Assembly (NCBI RefSeq): GCF_003150675.1
Contig: NZ_QGGB01000008.1
Location: 300,092 to 364,091 of the forward strand
Length of the DNA: 64,000 nt
DNA from: Rhodohalobacter mucosus
GTDB lineage: Bacteria; Bacteroidota; Rhodothermia; Balneolales; Balneolaceae
Direction: 5' to 3'
In this document: positions 29,379-37,297 of the stretch, one piece after another
Layout: each line of letters begins with the position of its first letter
Position numbering within the stretch: position 1 is the stretch's first letter
Position numbers and translations under genes: made by a program
The notes under the pieces: model-generated
Seen by the model: the letters and a program-made list of their open reading frames with translations, nothing else
What the model was told of the DNA's origin: nothing
The model's database searches: none

Positions 29379-30458
29379 TTACCTTATTTGCGATTTCCAC
29401 AGCCCAATTCTTCCCATTGATCTTCCCGGATCGTCCATACCCTGGCCATGAGCCGCCATAAGCAGGGAGCCGTCATCCAGCCGGATTACGTGCGGGGAGA
29501 CAACTCTGAGATCGTTCCAATGGCCGGGTGCAGATGGGCCTACTACCGGATTGTACGGACTGCGTTCCCAGGTTATTCCGTCTTCAGAAAGCGCTAATCC
29601 GATATAGATGGGGGTATTCATAAGGTCCAGGGGCTCTTCATACCCCGAATACCACATCATATATTGTCCATCCACATACAGGACACTTTGCTCCAGGATC
29701 CCCTGGTCCCATGAGTTAAGTTCTCTCTCAAATACCGGGTTATCGGGGTAAGGTGTCCAGGTTTTACCACGATCATCAGAGATCAGTAAACCCACACCCA
29801 CCGTACTGCCTGCTCCGGTGAAATATAGTCTCCACTGTCCTTCGGGGGTTTCGATAAATGTCGGACCTGTAATAAAAGCGTGATCCCATCCATCGGGTGC
29901 GGGTCTGTATATCGGTTCTTCAGATCGTGGCCATACAATTCCTTCAGGGTCGGAGGTTCGCATTTGACCAAATCCGGGATCCTCAAAAAAGGAGTTCTCA
30001 TACCCCAGATACCACATCACCCACTCCTGCTCAATTTCATCCCAATATAGTGAAACGGTTTCCCGATGCTTATTCCACCTGTTATCTTCAAGCGCTAAAA
30101 CCGGGCCGTCCTCGGGAGAGAGTTGAAACTGCAGGTTCTCGTCAACAAGAGCTCGTCCTACAACCGGCCCGCCAGCACTTCCTCCTGTGGAGAACCAGGC
30201 CAGCAGATCTCGGTCCATTCCACGGGAAATCCAGGGGTCGGTAGCTCCAAGGCAATTCCATTGCGGACAATCGGGCTGCTCGAGCACAGGATTGCCTGAC
30301 ACTTCCTCCCAGACAACACCGAGCGCTTCGTCCCGGGCAACGTCATCAACGCCGGGATAATCGAGCTGGTGACCCGGGGATAAAACGTCATCTGAGCAAA
30401 AACTCAGTGAAAACAGCAGCACGACTCCTAAAAAATATGCAGCCCGGTGTTTCTTCAT
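29379..30458 (-). CDS. lipoprotein with glycosidase-like five-bladed propeller
   Basis: 359 aa. Signal peptide and likely lipobox LSFC (VVLLFSLSFCSDDV). The mature domain has repeated 'W-x-x-Y-x-G' blades: WVMWYLGYENSFFEDPGFG, WRLYFTGAGSTVGVGLLISD, YMMWYSGYEEPL and LLMAAHGQGM. This is the pattern of GH32/43/130-like propellers. Several Asp/Glu are positioned in blades, but no catalytic triad can be confirmed. It overlaps the upstream epimerase gene by 4 bp and is coupled to it. It may bind or cleave a sugar at the surface. Confidence 0.75.
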   Translation of the reverse strand: MKKHRAAYFLGVVLLFSLSFCSDDVLSPGHQLDYPGVDDVARDEALGVVWEEVSGNPVLEQPDCPQWNCLGATDPWISRGMDRDLLAWFSTGGSAGGPVVGRALVDENLQFQLSPEDGPVLALEDNRWNKHRETVSLYWDEIEQEWVMWYLGYENSFFEDPGFGQMRTSDPEGIVWPRSEEPIYRPAPDGWDHAFITGPTFIETPEGQWRLYFTGAGSTVGVGLLISDDRGKTWTPYPDNPVFERELNSWDQGILEQSVLYVDGQYMMWYSGYEEPLDLMNTPIYIGLALSEDGITWERSPYNPVVGPSAPGHWNDLRVVSPHVIRLDDGSLLMAAHGQGMDDPGRSMGRIGLWKSQIR

Positions 30459-31453
30459 TTTACTGATGAATTATTCAGATAAACTTCTTTTTCAAGCCAA
30501 TCCATCGTTCTTTTTAGCCCTTCTTCAAGGGGTACGGTGGGTTTCCAGCCAATTTGTCCTGCAGCTTTTTCAACCGGGAAGTTATTATTGGATGTGGCCA
30601 TCTCAATAAACCCCTGATCGATGGGAGTTTTAATGCCGGGTATTTTATTGGCGAAGGCCATGAGGCGGGCCATCGCTATAGGGAGGCCTTTGGGTTCTTT
30701 ATCGCATATCTGCCCGTAATGACCCATAAATTCATGCCAGGTGGTAATTCCGTCTGAAACATTAAAAGCTTCGCCGGCTGCATTTGGGTACGTTGCGCAA
30801 AGGATGATGGCATCGACCACATCATCTATATAAACGGGATTAAAATGTGCTGAACCGTCACCCAGATAGACGGGGTTTCCCTGCATGATATTCTTGAACA
30901 TACCTTCCGACCAGATTCCGTGTCCCGGTCCGTAAATCATGGAAGGCCGTACCATACTCAGCTCAAGGCCGTATTTTTCAGCCATCTCTTTGGCCCGAAC
31001 TTCCGCCAGTGCCTTTGTCCGCGGATAGGTGGAAGGGTGATTCGTGGCCAGGGGTGCCGATTCGTCTACTTCAGTAAGGCCTTTCATATCATAAACCCCC
31101 ACGGTACTGACGTGCACAAAGCGTGAAACACCGGCTTGACCTGCCAGCTGCACCAGTTTTTCCGTAGCTTCCACGTTCACCCGGTGAGCCATATCCGGAT
31201 CACCGCCAAGGGCCGCGGCCGAATGAACGATCACATCTTTTCCTTCAACCACACTTTTAAGGTTTTCCGTATCCAGCAGGTTCACCGCCTCCAGGTCCAC
31301 ACCTCTATCGGTCAGCCAGGTAACGCGGTCGAGCTGCCTTCCGATTCCGGTTACACGCGCATTTTCCCGGGTGGAGAGTATTTCAGCAAGACGCGCCCCC
31401 AAAAAGCCTGTTGCGCCGGTTACCAGTACAGCTTTATCATTAAGAGATTTCAT
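30455..31453 (-). CDS. NAD-dependent epimerase/dehydratase (extended SDR)
   Basis: 332 aa. Cofactor motif VLVTGATGFLGARLAEIL (GxxGxxG about 13-19) and active-site Y-x3-K in YPRTKALAE (about 150), preceded by the SxxxVY-like HVSTVGVYD. MVRPSMIYGPGHGIW and FNPVYIDDVVDAIILC are typical substrate-domain blocks. The substrate may be a nucleotide sugar or a steroid-like compound; unknown. It is coupled to the downstream propeller lipoprotein. Confidence 0.9.
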   Translation of the reverse strand: MKSLNDKAVLVTGATGFLGARLAEILSTRENARVTGIGRQLDRVTWLTDRGVDLEAVNLLDTENLKSVVEGKDVIVHSAAALGGDPDMAHRVNVEATEKLVQLAGQAGVSRFVHVSTVGVYDMKGLTEVDESAPLATNHPSTYPRTKALAEVRAKEMAEKYGLELSMVRPSMIYGPGHGIWSEGMFKNIMQGNPVYLGDGSAHFNPVYIDDVVDAIILCATYPNAAGEAFNVSDGITTWHEFMGHYGQICDKEPKGLPIAMARLMAFANKIPGIKTPIDQGFIEMATSNNNFPVEKAAGQIGWKPTVPLEEGLKRTMDWLEKEVYLNNSSVK

Positions 31454-31551
31454 AAGCGTGAGGACAATTGTTTATGTTTAAAGCTTAACCGGCAGGCAGG
31501 CTGCTTGTTGAATACCGGATCTGCCCGGAAAGATATTGTGGTTACAATACC

Positions 31552-32220
31552 ATGAAAACCGACAAAATGAAAAGAGAAAAGAAGCCCTGGCCAACCAAAG
31601 ATGCCATGGTGCAGATCTACGAAAAGAATCTGTGGGGCGGAAAAAACGCGGATTTTTATTCAGGAACCGGCTCACACCAAACGGATCTTGTGGAGCCGTA
31701 TATTTGTGCGGTGAGTTCATTTTTAGGATCGTTTGACGATTCGTTGGTGGTGTGTGATCTGGGTTGCGGTGACTTCAATGTGGGCCGGCGGCTTGTTAAG
31801 CATGCGAAAAAATACATCGCTGCAGACATTGTTCCGGGGCTGATCGAACGAAATAAACGGAAATTCAGGGCAGATAATCTGGAGTTTCGCTGTATGGATA
31901 TTGCAGCGGAGGAGTGGCCGTCAGGCGATTGTGTAATTTTGCGGCAGGTACTTCAGCACCTGTCGAATGCAGAAATTCAGCGCATTGTGAACAAGCTAGC
32001 TGTCTTCAGGTACGTGATCCTTACGGAACACCTGCCTGAGGGTGATTTTATTCCCAACAAGGATATCATCTCTGGACAGGGGACCAGGCTGAAAATCAAC
32101 AGCGGAGTAAATCTGCAGGTACCGCCTTTTGATTTCAGGGCTAAACGTGAAAAGCGGTTGACTGCAATTCCTTCAAGAGAAGACAAGGGGGAATTGGTGA
32201 CAATCCTGTTTGAAACCTGA
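31552..32220 (+). CDS. class I SAM-dependent methyltransferase (small)
   Basis: 222 aa. Motif I VVCDLGCGDFNVGRRLVKHA (about 66-85), post-I IAADIVPGLIE, and motif IV-like CVILRQVLQHLSN. The N-terminal half has a KNLWGGKNADFYSGTGSH segment. The C-terminal part, VPPFDFRAKREKRLTAIPSR, is unlike most members I know. Function is not assigned. Divergent from the epimerase gene (98 bp) and convergent with the next gene (18 bp). Confidence 0.82.
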   Translation: MKTDKMKREKKPWPTKDAMVQIYEKNLWGGKNADFYSGTGSHQTDLVEPYICAVSSFLGSFDDSLVVCDLGCGDFNVGRRLVKHAKKYIAADIVPGLIERNKRKFRADNLEFRCMDIAAEEWPSGDCVILRQVLQHLSNAEIQRIVNKLAVFRYVILTEHLPEGDFIPNKDIISGQGTRLKINSGVNLQVPPFDFRAKREKRLTAIPSREDKGELVTILFET

Positions 32221-32238
32221 CCGAATTTTTAAACGGAG

Positions 32239-33243
32239 TCAGTTCTTCAGAACAATCCGATATCGTGCTTTCCCATCCTCCAGGTGCTGCAGGGCGTCAT
32301 TTACCTTATCCATGGGAAACTCTTCTGTGATTGGATAAATATCATGACGGGTACAAAAATCCAGCATGGTCTTCGTCAGCGCAGGGCTCCCAAGCGGACT
32401 GCCCCCGACAGATTTTTCTCCCATGATGAGCGACATTGCCGGAATTGCCATGGGTTCCAGCACGGCACCGACGTTATGCAATCTCCCTTTGGGAGCCAGT
32501 GTCACCAGATATGAATTCCAGTCGAGGGTTACATTGGTAGTGTTGAGAATGAAATCCAGGGTACCTGCAATCGATTCCAGCTCTTCCGGGTTTCTTGAAT
32601 TAACCACCTTACTGGCTCCCATATTAATAATCTCTTCCTTTTTGTCAGGGCTGGAACTGAAAGCGACCACTTCACAGCCCCAGTGTTTGAGAAATTTGAT
32701 GGCCATATGCCCCAATCCCCCGATTCCGATCACGCCTACGGCATCGGTCGGTTTCACTTCCGCCAGTATAATGGGGTTGAACACCGTGATGCCGCCACAA
32801 AATAATGGGCCGGCCTTACTCATATCGATATCCTCGGGCAGCGGTATGGTCCAGGACCAGTGTCCGCGCACATAGTCTGCAAAACCGCCATGCCTTCCAA
32901 CAATGGTGGCTTCGCTTTCACCGCATAAGTGATGATCGCCCTCCATGCACTGCTGACAGCTGGTGCAGGATTTTGACATCCACCCCATTCCTACTTTATC
33001 ACCCACCTTAACCTTCTTGACGGCACTGCCTGCTGCTACCACTTCACCAACAATTTCATGGCCGGGCACAATCGGGTACTCGGTCATGCCCCATTCGTTC
33101 TTGATCATACTCAAATCAGAGTGACAGAGACCGCAGTAGTGCACCTTGATATCGACCTGTTCCGGTCCAATGTCACCCAGCTCATACGTAAATGGCTCCA
33201 GTTTTCCATTATCATCTGTTGCTGCATATGCGTTGACTTTCAT
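32239..33243 (-). CDS. zinc-dependent NAD(P) alcohol dehydrogenase (cinnamyl-alcohol-type)
   Basis: 334 aa. Catalytic zinc site CGLCHSD (Cys37-based) and GHEIVGEV (His62-Glu63); structural zinc site CTSCQQCMEGDHHLC with four Cys; Rossmann motif GVIGIGGLGHMAIKFLKHWG. This is the YahK/CAD branch of medium-chain dehydrogenases, usually NADP-linked aldehyde reduction. All metal ligands are present, so it should be active. A single gene. Confidence 0.93.
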   Translation of the reverse strand: MKVNAYAATDDNGKLEPFTYELGDIGPEQVDIKVHYCGLCHSDLSMIKNEWGMTEYPIVPGHEIVGEVVAAGSAVKKVKVGDKVGMGWMSKSCTSCQQCMEGDHHLCGESEATIVGRHGGFADYVRGHWSWTIPLPEDIDMSKAGPLFCGGITVFNPIILAEVKPTDAVGVIGIGGLGHMAIKFLKHWGCEVVAFSSSPDKKEEIINMGASKVVNSRNPEELESIAGTLDFILNTTNVTLDWNSYLVTLAPKGRLHNVGAVLEPMAIPAMSLIMGEKSVGGSPLGSPALTKTMLDFCTRHDIYPITEEFPMDKVNDALQHLEDGKARYRIVLKN

Positions 33244-33924
33244 AGGGCCCTATTCTTTTAAAGTGTTTTTTGAATGTGAGATCAAAGAAGCTGAATCTTG
33301 TTAGCCCTCCGGAAGTGAGGCAGGGGAGGAATTTAATTTAACAGAGAATATGAGAATCACAAGGGTTTAATGATAAGTTAATGAGCGTTATATGCTGGGG
33401 CAGTGAGAGGTTGGAGATGGTAATTTTACTCAGGGATTCCGACACATCTGAAAACGGCTATCAGCCCCTCTTTCCCGGCCCGGATGTCCCATTTGAATAA
33501 TTCAGAGCCGGGCATCGAGTCGGTGATCTCACGTACTTCATCGGAACAGCAGGTACGGAGTACTGAAACGACCCCATCCCACATGATGAAGAAAGGAACG
33601 AGAGGAATCAGGTAAGTGAACAACAGGCGTTTAGCCGAAACCGGTCGAATAGTCAGCGAGAGCTGAAGAACGAAAATGGGTGACAGGGTGAACCGGATAA
33701 CGTGTGCCGGAATATAGTCAACTCCACAAAGTCGGGATTCACATATGTTTATCCCGATTTGTATCGATTAGTCAACGTTTCAGGGATTGAGGCTCCAATA
33801 TATCGGGAGATATCTTTCCAATTATTTAAGACGCTTAACAGGGTGCGGTTCATATTCTCGTTTCTTTGATCTGTTATTAAAATAGATTATTCTGAACAGG
33901 CTAAAACGATTTTAAGGTATAAAG
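33244..33924. other. gene-poor stretch with methyltransferase relic
   Basis: 681 bp lacking an intact gene. It holds the relic at 33426-33720 and, on the right, the promoter region of the CotH-like gene. Confidence 0.6.
33426..33720 (-). pseudogene. C-terminal relic of a methyltransferase-like gene
   Basis: An open minus-strand frame without a proper start encodes PVSAKRLLFTYLIPLVPFFI, then MWDGVVSVLRTCCSDEVREI, and ends IAVFRCVGIPE. The block 'IPL-x-P-x-x-x-x-W-D-G-x-V-S-x-L-R-T' resembles, from memory, the C-terminal part of a group of bacterial class I methyltransferases with a conserved IPHxPP/R-like tail. The SAM-binding N-terminal two thirds are missing. No ATG precedes it; upstream the frame soon meets a stop. 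Confidence 0.45.
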
Positions 33925-35022
33925 ATGGCATCGTTTAAATTCATTATCGCATTCATTTTTGTAAAATTATTTCTGCAGGTGCCTGCTTCGTACGGCATTC
34001 AAACAGAAAGTCAGCCCGGCCCCGCTCAGACTCAGGGTCTGTTTGACAGTGAAGAGATACTGGATCTCCGGCTTGAAGGAGATGTTGCAACGCTTCTTGA
34101 GGATCGGGGTGAGGACCCCTCCTACCACGTTTTGAAACTGCATTTCCAAAATGCGGACCTTGTGAAAGAGTCACAGGATCTGCGTGTCCGGGTCAGGGGG
34201 AATTTCCGCAGGTTGAAAAAGAACTGTGATACACCGCCGTTAAAGTTTGATTTTGAAGATCACGAGGTGCCTGAAACGTCACTTTTTGCAGGCCAGCCGG
34301 AGTTAAAGCTTGTCGTACCTTGCAAAGGGGAGGAGTATGTGGTACGCGAATACCTCACCTATAAGCTATACAATCTGTTTACGGATCATAGCTTTCGGGT
34401 GCGAATGGTTCGGTTCACCTTTGATGATACGGTAAGGGGAGAGATTTCGGATCCGCAATATGGATTTTTAATTGAAGATAAAGAGGTTCTGGCTGCACGG
34501 AGCAATGCCTCACTGATTGAACGTATGAACCTGAGGCCTGAGATTGTAGAAGAGCAAGCATTTTTGAGGATGAGCGTATTTGCCTACATGATCGGAAACA
34601 CCGACTGGTCCATACAGTACCTCCACAACATTGAATTGCTGTTTCTTAACGGCGAAAAAACGTATGTAGCCGTACCCTATGACTTCGACCTGGTTGGACT
34701 GGTATCAAGCCCCTATGCTAGGCCCTCGCCGGCCTTAAAACTGAGATCTGTCAGAGAACGGGTGTACAGGGGATATTGCCTTGAGGATGTGGATGTACTG
34801 GATTCTACATTTTCTCAATTCCGGGAATTGAGGCAGGATATCTATCGAACAATAACAGAAAATCCCCTGCTTGGGCAGAGTTACATCGAATTTGCGACAG
34901 GGTACCTGGATGATTTCTATGATACTCTGAACAGCGAAAGAAAAAGAGCAAGAGTTTTCAGCTACCCATGTAACAGATTTGGAACGGGCAACGTGGTTAT
35001 AAGCGGTATGCAGGGCGGTTAA
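33925..35022 (+). CDS. exported CotH-kinase-like protein
   Basis: 365 aa. Signal peptide (MASFKFIIAFIFVKLFLQVP, then SYGIQ). N-terminal region: LKLHFQNADLV with RVRVRGNFRRLKKNCDTPPL; then KLVVPCKGEEYVVREYLTYK, and later FAYMIGNTDWSIQYLHNIEL and VAVPYDFDLVGLVSSPYARP. The GNTDWS-xx-HN and PYDFD blocks look like the catalytic-loop Asp/Asn and the metal-binding DFD of CotH/spore-coat kinases, an atypical protein-kinase fold. It is export-targeted, so it may act on surface proteins. It lies 183 bp upstream of the cyclase gene on the same strand. Confidence 0.65.
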   Translation: MASFKFIIAFIFVKLFLQVPASYGIQTESQPGPAQTQGLFDSEEILDLRLEGDVATLLEDRGEDPSYHVLKLHFQNADLVKESQDLRVRVRGNFRRLKKNCDTPPLKFDFEDHEVPETSLFAGQPELKLVVPCKGEEYVVREYLTYKLYNLFTDHSFRVRMVRFTFDDTVRGEISDPQYGFLIEDKEVLAARSNASLIERMNLRPEIVEEQAFLRMSVFAYMIGNTDWSIQYLHNIELLFLNGEKTYVAVPYDFDLVGLVSSPYARPSPALKLRSVRERVYRGYCLEDVDVLDSTFSQFRELRQDIYRTITENPLLGQSYIEFATGYLDDFYDTLNSERKRARVFSYPCNRFGTGNVVISGMQGG

Positions 35023-35205
35023 GCTCGTAAATTATCGAGGCGCATGTTATTATGGAGATTCGTTTCGCCCGGAAATTCAAATTTTACTTTTCAAGTAGTT
35101 CGCGTTTTTAATAAAATTTACAGCAAAGCGCTGTTTATAGTCTCGTAATTTCAGACCGGATATATTATCGCAGAAAAAAATCACATCCGACTTCTTGCAG
35201 CCGTC

Positions 35206-36282
35206 ATGTTTGCCGATATAGTAGGCTATACTAAAATGATGCAGCAAGACGAAGAGAACGCCAAATCATTAAGGGATCGTCAGCGCTCAGTTATCGAAAG
35301 GTATTTGCTTGATTACCATGGGCAGGTGATGCAGTATTACGGTGACGGAACGCTCATTATGTTTGGAAGCGCCCTGGATGCTGTAAAATGCGCAAGGGAT
35401 ATTCAGCTCGAGCTTACCAAACAGCCGGCCGTACCTGTCCGGATCGGGATTCATATGGGTGATGTAGTTTACGATGACGAGGGAATCTATGGAGATGCTG
35501 TTAATGTAGCCTCCCGCATTCAGTCGGTCGGGGTATCCGGTTCGGTCATGCTTTCGGATAACGTTTTTAATGAGATTAAAAACCATCCGGGAATTCGGGT
35601 AGAGTCTTGCGGAGAGCATGCGTTAAAAAATGTTGCGATGCCCGTTAACTTATACTCTTTGGTATATGAGACGTTTCGGCAACCCGGGCAAAGCATAGTT
35701 GAAAAATCCGAAGCAAATGCATCGCAGGACAACTCTTCAGATCAACAGGGGCTGGGCTCACTCAAGCGCGGGGTTTCTGATATGTTTCGAACCTCGTACA
35801 GAAACCATATAGAGTTAAGTGCGATTGCAGATAACAAGTCGAACATTATGATCAGTATCAACGGGATCATTATTTCGATCATGATTGCATCGATTCCGGC
35901 ACAGATCACTTCCGACTCCTCGCTGCTTTTGCCTACAGCGGTTTTATTAATCACCTGCATGTTGTCGTTGATCTATGCGGTATTGGCTGCGAGGCCCCGT
36001 GTCAGTAACGAGAAAGTAACCCTGGAGGATGTGCGTTCCAATCGATCCAATATTCTGTTTTTTGGAAATTTCTATACCATGGAACGGGATGATTATGTAA
36101 CAGGGCTGGAGGAATTGATGTCAGACAGTGAGCGCCTGTACAATACGATGACAAGGGATCTGCACAGCCTTGGCGTGGTTTTGTCCAAAAAGTTCAAGCT
36201 GCTCAGAGTTGCCTATAATATTTTTATGGTGGGCCTGGTCGCGTCGGTATGCAGTTTTTTGGTTTTCTATCTTCTGATGTAG
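35206..36282 (+). CDS. class III nucleotide cyclase fused to Pycsar-type transmembrane effector domain
   Basis: 358 aa from ATG 35206. Residues 1-155 form a class III cyclase: metal-binding Asp4 (FADIVGYTKM) and Asp47 (YYGDGTLIMFG), transition-state Asn100/Arg104 (GDAVNVASRI). The base-selecting Lys of adenylyl cyclases is Gln43. Residues 197-358 match the Pycsar effector TM domain (PF18967, formerly DUF5706): IELSAIADNKSNIMISINGI, two helices (213-233, 239-262), NILFFGNF at 283-290, then TRDLHSLGVVLSKKFKLLR and a last helix (333-357). In known Pycsar systems the cyclase and the effector are separate. The conserved strand LLAAV lies just before this ATG with no standard start codon, so initiation may be at ATT 35164 or ATC 35167/35185. 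Confidence 0.8.
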   Translation: MFADIVGYTKMMQQDEENAKSLRDRQRSVIERYLLDYHGQVMQYYGDGTLIMFGSALDAVKCARDIQLELTKQPAVPVRIGIHMGDVVYDDEGIYGDAVNVASRIQSVGVSGSVMLSDNVFNEIKNHPGIRVESCGEHALKNVAMPVNLYSLVYETFRQPGQSIVEKSEANASQDNSSDQQGLGSLKRGVSDMFRTSYRNHIELSAIADNKSNIMISINGIIISIMIASIPAQITSDSSLLLPTAVLLITCMLSLIYAVLAARPRVSNEKVTLEDVRSNRSNILFFGNFYTMERDDYVTGLEELMSDSERLYNTMTRDLHSLGVVLSKKFKLLRVAYNIFMVGLVASVCSFLVFYLLM

Positions 36283-36430
36283 ATGCGGATGAACTCACAT
36301 GCCGTTCTCATACCCGAACACAAAGGACCGCCGCACACAAAATACACAGCCGGATGATACCGGGTGAGCACGAATGTGGGGGCGAATAAGATGTTGCATG
36401 TACCCGTAAATCCGCACGGTTCTAAAGCTA

Positions 36431-37255
36431 TTATCCCTTATATGTCAATACCCTTCCCCAAAGGCTCTTGGTTCCCCAGATGCCGCGCCTAAGAGTTTCG
36501 AGTTGTACGATCTGGCTGTTATCCACAAAAAGATTTACCTCCGGGCCATAATTTTTGATATACCATGCAAAAACGTCCGGATCAGCTGCCTCAAACATCA
36601 GTTTTTCCAGCCCAATTTCGTTAATAAATTCAGCCGGAACATCGGTTCTCCAGGGATCTGCGTTTTCCGTAATCCCTTCCGATTCAATCATGATCATGTA
36701 TGCACCAGCGTCAATAAAACGACTGGCCTGCTTCACGGCATATCCGGTATCGAGCTTACCCTCGCTTTCCAGCTCACCCCTGGCGGTGTCGCCCCCGGCG
36801 CCAAATTGAATGCCTATTTCAGGTTTGGCTTTTAGTCCCGCGTTTTGAACTTTCTCAATCAACCGAAGCCAGTCATCGGTAGGAAGCGAAATAAAACCGG
36901 CCGAGAGCTCAATGATATCGAATCCATAATCCTTGCATGTTTCAATATACCGGTCTACGGATTCATTACCCTGGGTGAGAATGTACTCCATGAATCCGCC
37001 TGTGGAGACGAGCGCGCCGTAGTTATGGGCTATGTCTATCAGCTCCGTAACCGCCTTTTTAGGCATGATAGAGAACGAACCGCCCGAAAACTTAAGGGAG
37101 TCCACATAATCTCCGGCTGTCTCCATAATATCGCTTAGGTACCGCTTGCCCATTACATCGTAATAAGGGCCACGGATCTCGGTGACACCGGTTTTCCTGG
37201 GTTTGGATTCCCGATCGTTCATATTTAAAAAATCAAAGGTTTTCTTTTGTGTCAT
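36431..37255 (-). CDS. phosphosulfolactate synthase-like (ComA family) protein
   Basis: 274 aa TIM-barrel. The start reads KTGVTEIRGPYYDVMGKRYL, then YVDSLKFSGGSFSIMPKKAV, YGALVSTGGFMEYIL, FDIIELSAGFISLPTDDWLR, KAKPEIGIQFGAGGD and MIMIESEGIT. These are ComA (PF02679) hallmarks, including the Lys and Glu of the PEP/sulfite site. ComA adds sulfite to phosphoenolpyruvate; plant HSA32 relatives lack a proven reaction. No comB/comC neighbours, so coenzyme M synthesis is not implied. It lies 42 bp after the MmgE/PrpD gene, probably one operon. Confidence 0.9.
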   Translation of the reverse strand: MTQKKTFDFLNMNDRESKPRKTGVTEIRGPYYDVMGKRYLSDIMETAGDYVDSLKFSGGSFSIMPKKAVTELIDIAHNYGALVSTGGFMEYILTQGNESVDRYIETCKDYGFDIIELSAGFISLPTDDWLRLIEKVQNAGLKAKPEIGIQFGAGGDTARGELESEGKLDTGYAVKQASRFIDAGAYMIMIESEGITENADPWRTDVPAEFINEIGLEKLMFEAADPDVFAWYIKNYGPEVNLFVDNSQIVQLETLRRGIWGTKSLWGRVLTYKG

Positions 37256-37297
37256 GATTTTGAGTTTTTATTTGAAAAATTTCTGTGGTGGTCCGCA

